Source: Thermopolyspora sp040678635 (GTDB lineage: Bacteria; Actinomycetota; Actinomycetes; Streptosporangiales; Streptosporangiaceae). Taken from it: a stretch of 64,000 nucleotides of DNA. The position numbers were made by a program, and so were the translations under genes. This document shows positions 1-10,000 of this stretch, piece after piece (within the stretch, counting starts at the first letter, position 1; every line of letters begins with the position of its first letter). The stretch lies in assembly GCF_040678635.1 (NCBI RefSeq), contig NZ_JBFATZ010000008.1:1-64000 (forward strand), given 5' to 3'. The notes under the pieces are model-generated. The model made no database searches. It saw only the letters and a program-made list of their open reading frames with translations, and was not told where the DNA came from.

Positions 1-1052
1 ACCTCGACACCGTCCTGACCCCCAAGGCCGACACCGCCTGGCACCTGCACGAACTCACCGCACACCACGACCTCGCCCGGTTCATCCTGTTCTCGTCCGC
101 GGCCGGCACTCTCGGCGCGTCCGGGCAGGGCGAGTACGCCGCCGCGAACGCGTTCCTCGACGGCCTCGCCGCGGCCCGCCACGCCGCCGGTCTGCCCGCC
201 GTCTCGCTCGCGTGGGGCCTGTGGGCCGAACGCAGCGGCATGACCGGGCACCTCGGCGACGCCGACCTGGCCCGCATGGCCCGCGGCGGTATCACCGCGA
301 TGCCGTCCACCCAGGCGCTCGCCCTGTTCGACGCCGCCCTCGCCGGCGCGGAGCCCGTCCTTTTGCCCATGGCGCTCGACCCGCACCGTGGCACCGACGT
401 ACCACGCCTGCTGCGTCCCGCCGCGGCGGCCGGGGCGACGCGGAGCCGGGCGCGGAGAGCGGCCTCGGACGGGCCGGCCGACGGGCCGGAGGCGCTGGTG
501 CGGCGGCTGGCCGCGCTTGATCGTGACGGGCGGGCCGCGTTCCTGCTGGACCTGGTCCGCGGCCACGCCGCCGCCGTCCTGGGCCACGCCGGAGCCGAGG
601 CCGTCGAAGGCGACCGGCCGTTCAAGGAGATCGGGTTCGACTCGCTCGCCTCGGTCGAGCTGCGCAACCGCCTCTCCGCGGCCACCGGCCTCAAGCTCTC
701 CGCCACGCTCGTCTTCAACCATCCGACCCCGCTCGCCCTCGCCGCCTTCCTCGGCGCCCGCCTTCCCCTTCCGCCCGGATCCGCGGCGGACCCCGCCGAC
801 CCGCCGGACGGACACGGGGCATCCGGGGACGGCCTTGACGACGCCGAGATCGCCCGGCTGATCGCGACGATCCCGGTGAGCCGCCTCCGCGCGGAGGGCC
901 TGCTCGACCCGGTGCTCCGGCTCGCGGACGGCCCGCCCGAACCCGATCCCGCCGCGGACCCCGCCGACGGCGAAGCGCGGCGCGCACCGGAGGAGTCAAT
1001 CGACGCGATGGACGTGGACCGGCTCGTGGCTCGCGCCCTCGGCGGCGCATGA
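1..1052 (+). CDS. Type I polyketide synthase, C-terminal part (KR-ACP-docking), partial
   Basis: The gene enters from outside the window; the reading frame starts at base 3. Residues 1-75 are the end of a ketoreductase with the catalytic Ser in LFSSAAG and the Tyr in GEYAAANAF, so this KR looks active. Residues about 175-255 are an acyl carrier protein with the phosphopantetheine serine in GFDSLASVEL. The last 80 residues are an acidic tail ending IDAMDVDRLVARAL, typical of actinomycete C-terminal docking regions that hand the chain to the next PKS. The next PKS starts 19 bases downstream with a coiled-coil N-terminus, so the two proteins are probably consecutive in the assembly line. The stereochemical LDD region of the KR is mostly outside the window, so KR type is not called. 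Confidence 0.95.
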   Translation, partial: LDTVLTPKADTAWHLHELTAHHDLARFILFSSAAGTLGASGQGEYAAANAFLDGLAAARHAAGLPAVSLAWGLWAERSGMTGHLGDADLARMARGGITAMPSTQALALFDAALAGAEPVLLPMALDPHRGTDVPRLLRPAAAAGATRSRARRAASDGPADGPEALVRRLAALDRDGRAAFLLDLVRGHAAAVLGHAGAEAVEGDRPFKEIGFDSLASVELRNRLSAATGLKLSATLVFNHPTPLALAAFLGARLPLPPGSAADPADPPDGHGASGDGLDDAEIARLIATIPVSRLRAEGLLDPVLRLADGPPEPDPAADPADGEARRAPEESIDAMDVDRLVARALGGA

Positions 1053-1071
1053 CCCCCGCTTGGGAGACGAC

Positions 1072-4000
1072 ATGACGGTCAGTTCACACAACACGCAGGA
1101 CGGCTCGCTGGATCGGGTCGTGGCGGCGCTACGCGCGTCGCTCAAGGAGAACGACCGGCTGCGGGACCAGAACCGCCGGCTGGCGGAGGCCGCGCGGAAG
1201 GTCGGGCGGGCGGCCGAGCCGATCGCGATCGTGGGGATGGCCTGCCGGCTGCCGGGCGGAGTCGACTCGCCGGAGGAGCTGTGGCGGCTCGTGGCCGACG
1301 GTGAAGACGCGCTGACCGGGTTCCCCGACGACCGCGGCTGGGATCTGGACCGGCTGTTCGACCCGGACCCGGACGCGCCGGGCGCCAGCTACGTCCGCGA
1401 GGGCGGATTCGTGCGCGACGTGGCCGGGTTCGACGCCGCGTTCTTCGGGATCTCGCCGCGGGAGGCCGTCGCGATGGACCCGCAGCAGCGGCTCGTGCTG
1501 GAGGCCGCGTGGGAGACGCTGGAACGGGCCGGGATCCGGCCGGGTTCGCTGCGCGGCACCCCGACGGGCGTGTTCGTGGGGGCGGGCGGCTCGGATTACG
1601 CGCAGCTCCTCGCGGGCGCCGGCGACGACGTCGAGGGCTACGTCGTGACGAGCAGCTCCAGCAGCGTCGTGTCCGGCCGCGTGGCCTACACCTTCGGGCT
1701 GGAAGGCCCGGCCGTGACGGTCGACACCGCGTGCTCGTCGTCGCTGGTCGCGCTGCACCTGGCCGCGCAGGCGCTGCGCAACGGCGAGTGCGACCTCGCG
1801 CTCTGCGGCGGCGTCGCGGTGCTGGCCACGCCGGGCGGCTTCGTGGAATTCTCCCGGCAGCGCGGCCTCGCCCGGGACGGCCGCTGCAAAGCCTTCGCCG
1901 ACGCCGCCGACGGCACCGGCTGGGGCGAGGGCGCCGGAATGCTGCTGCTGGAGCGCCTGTCCGACGCACGGCGGAACGGCCGTCACATCCTGGCGGTGAT
2001 CCGCGGCAGCGCCGTCAACCAGGACGGCGCGTCCAACGGGCTTACCGCGCCAAACGGCCCCTCCCAGGAACGCGTCATCCGCGCCGCCCTGGCGAACGCC
2101 CGCCTGAAGCCCGCCGACGTGGACGCCGTAGAAGCCCACGGCACCGGCACCCGCCTCGGCGACCCGATCGAGGCCGAGGCGCTCCTCGCCGTCTACGGCC
2201 GCGGCCGCACCGCCCCGCTCTGGCTCGGCTCGCTCAAGTCGAACATCGGCCACACGCAGGCCGCCGCGGGCGCCGCCGGGGTCATCAAGATGGTGCTCGC
2301 GCTGCGGCACGAGACGCTCCCGGCGACCCTGCACGTCGACAGCCCGACCAGCCAGGTCGACTGGACGGCGGGCAACGTCGAACTGCTCACCGAGGCCCGC
2401 CCGTGGCCACGCGGCGGCCGTCCCCGCCGCGCCGGCGTCTCCTCGTTCGGTGTCTCCGGCACGAACGCGCACGTCATCCTCGAAGAGGCCCCCGAGCCTC
2501 CCGCGGACCCGCCGGAGACCGCGGACGGGCCCGTCCCGCTGCTGCTGTCGGCCAAGGACGCGGCCACGGTCCGCGCGCAGGCGGGTCGCGTCGCCGATTT
2601 CCTCGCCAGGACGCCGACCGCGTCCCTCCCGCAGGTCGCGCGGGCCCTTGACGCTCGGGAGCGGTTCACGCACCGCGCGGTCGTCGTGGCGAACGACCGG
2701 GAGCAGGCGATGGCGGCGCTCGGCGCGCTCGCCACCGGCGCCGACCACCCGGACGCCGTCACCGGCAAGGCCGGACCGGGCAAGACGGTGTGGGTGTTCC
2801 CCGGCCAGGGCTCGCAATGGCCCGGCATGGGCCTGCGCCTCGCGAAGGAGTCGCCGGTGTTCGCCGCGCGGCTGCGCGAATGCGCCGAGGCGCTGCGTAC
2901 GCATGTGGACTGGGACCTGCACGAGGCCCTGGGCGACCCGGCCGCGCTGGACCGCGTGGATGTGGTGCAGCCCGCGCTGTGGGCGATCATGGTCTCCCTG
3001 GCCGAGCTGTGGAGCTCCTACGGCCACCGGCCCGACGCGGTCATCGGCCACAGCCAAGGCGAGATCGCCGCCGCCACCGTCGCCGGAGCCCTCACCCTCG
3101 CCGACGGCGCCGCCATCGCCGCCCTGCGCTCCCGGCTCATCCGCCACCACCTGGCCGGAAAAGGCGGCATGGTCGTGACCGGCCTGCCCGCCCAGGCGAC
3201 CGCCGAGCTGATCGCGCCCTGGCCCGACCTGCACGTGGCCGCGCTCAACAGCGCCACCCAGACCATCGTCTCCGGCGGCGCCGGCTCCATCGCCGAACTG
3301 CTGGCCGCATGCCACAACCGCGGCGTCTGGGCCCGGCGCGTCCCGGTGGACTACGCCTCGCACTGCCCCCACGTGGACGCCATCGCCGAACCACTGCAGG
3401 CCGCCCTTTCCGCCATCACCCCCGCCGACGCGGCCATCCCGATGTTCTCCACCCTCACCGGCGACTGGATCGACGGGGGCCGGCTCACCGCCCGGTACTG
3501 GGTCGACAACCTGCGCCACCCGGTACGGCTGGCGCCCGCGCTGGAGGCACTCGCCACGGCCGGGTACACCGGCGTCACCGAGATCAGCCCGCACCCGACG
3601 CTGCTCCCCGCGATCACCGACGCCCTGCCGGACGCGGCCGTCACGCCGACGCTGCACCGCGACGACCCCGGCTTGCCGAAGCTGCTGCGCGGCCTGGCCC
3701 GGGTCACCGCGTACGGCGGCCCGGCCCGCTGGGACCTCGGCACCGGCCCGGTCGCGGCGGACCTGCCGACGTACCCGTTCCAGCGCCGCCGCTTCTGGCT
3801 GGAGCGGCCGACGGCCACCGCCGACGTGGCCGCGGCCGGGCTCGCGCCGGGCGGGCACCCCTTCCTGCGGGCCGCGCTCGCCCGGGCCGACGGCGACGGC
3901 GAGTTGCTCACCGGCACGCTTTCGGTCCGGGAGCACCCGTGGCTGGCCGACCACGCCGTCCGCGGAACGGCGCTGCTGCCGGGCACCGCGTTCGTCGAAC

Positions 4001-7000
4001 TGGCCGCGCACGTCGCCGCGTACACGGGCCTGGCGGGCATCGAGGAGCTGACGCTGCAGGCGCCGCTGGCGCTGCCGGAGCGCGGCGGCGTCCACCTGCA
4101 GGTCGCGGTGGCCGCCCCGGACGGCTCGGGCCGCCGCGCCGTGACCATCCACTCGCGTCCGCAGGACGCCGCGCCCACCGACCCGTGGACGCGGCACGCC
4201 ACCGGCACCCTCACCCCCGACCCGGCCGATCCGGGCGATGACCTGGCGGTGTGGCCGCCGCCCGGTGCCCGCCCCCTCGACGTGACGGGCCTGTACGACC
4301 GGCTCGGCGGCGACGGCTACGAGTACGGCCCTGCCTTCCAGGGCCTGCGTGCCGCGTGGGCGACCGACGAGCACGTGTACGCCGAGGTCGCGCTGCCCGT
4401 CCCGGCGGGCGGCCACCTCGTTCACCCCGCGCTCCTGGACGCGGCGTTGCACGCGTCCGCGCTCGCCCGCGACCCTCGGGAGGGCGGCGAGATCCGCCTC
4501 CCCTTCGGCTGGTCGGACGTGACGATCACGGCCGCCGCCCCCGCGAAGGCCCGGGTGCGGCTGACCCGCGGCGAGCCCCTCGCGGTCCTGGTCGCGGACG
4601 AGACGGGCAGGCCCGTCGTGTCCGTGGGGGCGCTCACCACCCGCCCGCTCGCCGGCACCGCCGGTGTCCTGTCCGGCGTGGTCGCCGATGCCCTGTTCCG
4701 GGTGCACTGGGCGAAGATCTCCCCCGACGGCCCTGCTCCGGCGCGCGTCGCCATCGCGGGAGGCGACCCGCTCGGCCTGGCCGCGGCGCTCGCCGGGACC
4801 GGCATGACCGTCACCGCCTGCGACCCGTCGCGATCGCCGGACGACGGGACAACCGTCCTGCTCACCCTCACCCCCGGCGCGTCCCCGCTCGCCGGCGCGT
4901 ACGCGCTGACGCACGAGATCGCCGACCGGGCCAAGGCGTGGGCGGCGGCCGACCACGCGGGGGCGCTCGTCGCGGTCACCGCCGACCCGGACGACCCGGG
5001 CGTGGCCGCGGCCCTGGGCTTCCTGCGGTCCGCTCGGTCCGAGCACCCCGGAAGGTTCCGTACGGTCGCGCTGCGCCCGGATTGGACGCCCGCGGGGCTG
5101 GCCGCCGCGCTCGGCTCGGCCGAGCCCGACACGACCGTGACCGGCGCCGACCTGCTGGCCCGCCGGCTCGGCCGGGCCGCGGCGGCGCCCGCGCTGGTCC
5201 CGCCGGACGGGCCGTGGCGGGTCGCGGTCGCCGGGAACGGCGCCCTCGACCTGCGCGCCGAGCCCGCACCCGAGCTCGCCGAGCCGCCGGGCCCCGGCGA
5301 GGTCCGTGTGGCCGTACGGGCCGCGGGCGTCAACTTCCGGGATGTGCTCATCGCGCTCGGCATGTACCCGGGCGCGGCGTTGCCGGGCAGCGAGGGCGCG
5401 GGCGTCGTCACCGCAGTCGGCGCGGGCGTCACCGGGTTCGCCCCCGGCGACCGGGTGATGGGCCTGTTCTCCGGCGGATTCGGCCCGCTGGCCACCGCCG
5501 ATCCGCGCACGCTCGTGCCCATCCCGGACGAGTGGGGGTTCGCCGAGGCGGCGGCCACGCCCATCGCGTTCCTCACCGCCTACTACGCGCTCGTCGACGT
5601 CGCCCGGGCCCGGCCGGGCGAGCGGGTGCTCGTCCACGCGGGCGCCGGCGGCGTCGGCATGGCCGCGCTGCGGCTCGCCGAGTACCTGGGGCTTGAGGCG
5701 TACGCGACGGCGCACCCGCGCAAGTGGCCCGTGCTGGGGCTGCCCGCCGAGCGGGTCGCGTCCAGCCGCGACACCGCCTTCGCGGAGAGGTTCCGCCGGG
5801 CGACCGGGGGCCGTGGCTTCGACATCGTGGTCAACTCGCTGGCCGGGCCGGCCGTGGACGCGTCGCTGCGGCTGCTCGCGCCCGGCGGCCGGTTCGCCGA
5901 GCTCGGCAAAACCGACCTGCGCGACCCCGCCGACGTCGTCGCCGTGACCGCGCCCGGCGCCGAGTACCGGCCGTTCGACCTGTACGAGGCCGGACCCGAC
6001 CGGCTCGGCGAGATCCTCAAGGAGGTCGTGCGGCTGCTCGACACCGGCGCGGTCGAGCCGCTCCCGGTGACCGCGTGGGACGTCCGCGACGCCCCCGAGG
6101 CGTTCCGGACGCTCAGCCGCGCCGCGCACACCGGCAAGGTCGTGCTGACCGTGCGGCGGCCCCTCGACCCGGCGGGGACCGTTGTGGTGACCGGCGGCAC
6201 CGGCACGCTCGGCGGGCTCACCGCCCGCCACCTCGTCGAACGGCACGGCGTACGGCGGCTGCTGCTGCTCAGCCGCCAAGGGCCGGACGCGCCCGGCGCC
6301 GCCGACCTCGCCACGGAGCTGCGCGGCCTCGGCGCCGAGGTGACGATCACCGCATGCGACGTCGCCGACGAGAACGCGCTGCGGCGCGCCCTTGAGTCCG
6401 TCCCGGACGCGCACCCGCTCACCGGCGTGTTCCACGCGGCGGGCGCGCTCGCCGACGCCACCCTTGACACGCTCACCCCCGACCGAATCGACGCGGTGCT
6501 GCGCGCGAAGGCCGACGGCGCCTGGCATCTGCACACGCTCACCCGGCACCTCGACCTGGCCGCGTTCGTGCTGTTCTCGTCGGTCGCGTCCACCTTCGGG
6601 AACCGCGGGCAGGCCGGGTACGCCGCCGCGAACGCGTTCCTCGACGCGCTCGCCGCGTCCCGCCGCGCCGACGGCCTCGCCGGCACGTCCGTCGCGTGGG
6701 GGTTGTGGGCCGAGCGAAGCGCCCTCACCGGCGGGCTCGACGCCGTGGACCTGCGCCGCATGGAACGCGGCGGCGTCGGCGCCCTCACCACCGCCGAGGG
6801 GCTCGCGCTGCTCGACGCGGCCACCGCCGGGCCCGACCCGGCGCCCGTCGCGGTCCGGCTGAACCTGCCGGCGCTCGCCGCTCAGGGCCGCGCCGGGACG
6901 CTCCCGGGGCTGCTGCGCGGACTCGTCCGGACGGCTCCGCCGCCGCGCCGGGACGCCGCCGAGCGGTCCTTGGGCGACCGCCTGGCCGCGCTCACGCCCG

Positions 7001-10000
7001 CCGAGGCCGAACAGGTCGTGCTCGACCTGGTGCGCGCGCAGGTCGCGGCGGTGCTCGGGCATGCCTCGGCCGACGCGGTCGAGCCGCGGCGGACGTTCAA
7101 GGAGGCCGGGTTCGACTCGCTCACCTCGGTCGAGTTGCGCAACCGGCTCGCGACCGCGACCGGGCTGAAGCTGCCCGCCACGCTCGTGTTCGACCATCCG
7201 ACGCCGCAGGCCCTCGCCGACTTCATCACCGGGCGGCTCGCCGGCCCGCCCGCCGCGACGCCCGCCGCGGCCCGTCCCAGCGCCCCGCTCGACGGCGACG
7301 CCGTCGTCGTGGTCGGGCTCGCGTGCCGGTTCCCCGGCGGGGTCGAGACGCCCGAGGACCTGTGGCGGCTCGTCGAGGCCGGTGGCGACGGCACGTCGGA
7401 GTTTCCCGCCGACCGCGGCTGGGACGTCGCCGCCGTCTACGACCCCGATCCGGGGCGGCGCGGCCGTACCTACACGCGTTCGGGGGGATTCCTCGCGGAC
7501 GCGGCCGCGTTCGATCCGGCCCCGTTCGGGATCTCCCCCCGGGAGGCCCTCGCCATGGACCCGCAGCAGCGGCTGCTGCTGGAGACCTCGTGGGAGGCGT
7601 TCGAGCGGGCCGGGATCGATCCGCGGTCCGTGCACGGCAGCGGCACCGGGGTGTTCGTCGGCGTGAGCGGCACCGACTACGCGGCGCTCGGCACGGACCC
7701 TCCCGAGGAGGTCGAGGGGTATCTCGGGATCGGCAGCGCCGCGAGCGTCGCGTCCGGCCGGATCTCGTACACGTTCGGGCTGGAAGGCCCGGCCGTGACC
7801 GTGGACACCGCGTGCTCGTCGTCGCTGGTCGCGCTGCACCTGGCCGCGCAGGCGCTGCGCAACGGCGAATGCGACCTCGCGCTCGCCGGAGGCGTGACGG
7901 TGATGGCGACGCCCGCCCTGTTCGTCGAGTTCTCCCGGCAGCGTGGCCTCTCCCCGGACGGCCGCTGCAAGGCGTTCGCCGAGGCCGCCGACGGCGCGGG
8001 CTTCGCCGAGGGGGCCGGGATGCTGCTGCTGGAGCGCCTGTCGGACGCGCGCCGGAACGGGCGTCGCATCCTGGCGGTGATCCGCGGCAGCGCGATCAAC
8101 CAGGACGGCGCGTCCAACGGGCTCACCGCCCCCAACGGCCCCTCGCAGGAACGCGTGATCCGGGCGGCCCTGGCCAACGCCGGCCTCAAGCCGGCCGACG
8201 TGGACGCGGTCGAAGCCCACGGCACCGGCACCCGCCTGGGAGACCCCATCGAGGCACACGCCCTGCTTGCCACCTACGGCCAGGACCGGCCCACACCCCT
8301 GTGGCTCGGCTCGATCAAATCCAACATCGGCCACACCCAGGCCGCCGCAGGCGCCGCCGGAATCATCAAGATGGTGCTGGCGCTGCGGCACCAGACGCTC
8401 CCGGCGACCCTGCACGTCGACGCCCCCACCAGCCACGTCGACTGGACATCCGGAAACGTCGAACTCCTCACCGAGCCCAGGCCGTGGCCGCGCGGGGACC
8501 GGCCCCGCCGCGCCGGGATCTCCTCCTTCGGGATCTCCGGTACGAACGCGCACGTCATCATCGAGGAAATCATCGAGGAACCTATCGAGGAACCTATCGA
8601 GGAACCTATCGAGGAACCACCCGCTGCCGAGACGGCCGTATCCGAGGCCGCCCCGGTGCCGTGGCCGGTGCCGTGGATCGTATCCGCGGCGACCGAGGCC
8701 GGAATGCGTGCGCAGGCCCGGAGGCTCGCCGAGCGCATCGCGCCGGAGACGGACGCCGCCGCCGTCGCGCGGGCCCTCGCCACCACCCGCGCCCGGCTCG
8801 ACCGGAGCGCCGTCCTCACCGGCCGCACCACCGCCGAGCTGCGCGCCGCCGCCGCCCGGTTCGCCGACGGCGACGACGCCGGCGCGGCCCTCGTCCCGCC
8901 CGGCGCGGTCCGCGGCAGGACCGCCTTCCTGTTCACCGGGCAGGGCAGCCAGCGGCCCGGCATGGGCCGCGGCCTGTACGGGGTGCTGCCCGAGTTCACC
9001 GAGGCGCTCGACCTGGTCGCCGCCGCGTTCCGGCCCCACCTCGACGGCCCCGACCTGCGCGTGGTGATGGGCGTCACCGGGGACGGCCCGGAGGGCCTGC
9101 TGGACCGGACCGCGTGGACGCAGCCCGCCCTGTTCGCCTTGGAGATCGCGTTGTTCCGGCAGCTTGAGGCGTGGGGCGTGCGGCCCGACGCGCTCCTTGG
9201 ACACTCCATCGGCGAGCTGGCCGCCGCCCACGCCGCGGGCGTGTTCGACCTGGCGGACGCGTGCGCGCTGGTCGCCGCTCGCGGCCGACTGATGGACGCG
9301 CTCCCGCCCGGCGGCGCCATGCTCGCCGTCCGGGCCTGCGAACCCGACCTCCTCGACCTGCTCGCCGGTCTGCCCGCGGTCGCCAAGCAGGCCGAGGTCG
9401 CCGCGGTGAACGGGCCCGCCGCGACCGTCGTCTCCGGTACGGCCGCCGCGGTCGAGGCGGTCGCGGCGGCGGCGGGCGAACGCGGCTGGAAGACCAGGCG
9501 GCTGAAGGTTTCGCACGCGTTCCACTCGGCGCTCATGGACGGCATGCTCGACGCGTTCGCCGACGTCGCGTCCCGCGTGACGTACCACGAGCCACGCGTG
9601 CCCGTGGTGTCGAACGTGACGGGCCGGATCGCCGACCCCGCCGAGCTGGCGTCGCCCGGCTACTGGGTACGGCACGCCCGCGGGACCGTCCGGTTCAGCG
9701 ACGGGGTTGCGCACCTGCACGGCCGCGGCGTCCGCCGCTACCTGGAACTCGGCCCGGACGCGGTGCTCGGCCCGCCGGCCCTGGAGTCGGCGGGCGTGTC
9801 GGGGCCGCGCGGCGACCGTCCCCGGTTCACCGCGCTGCTTCGCCGCGACCGCCCCGACGCCGACGCCCTCGTCACCGCCGTCGCCGAGTACCACGCCTGG
9901 CACGGCCGGGTCGCCTGGGACGCGGTCCTCCCCGGTGCCCGCCCCGCCGACCTGCCCACCTACGCGTTCACCCGCGCCCGCTACTGGCTGGGCGCCCCGC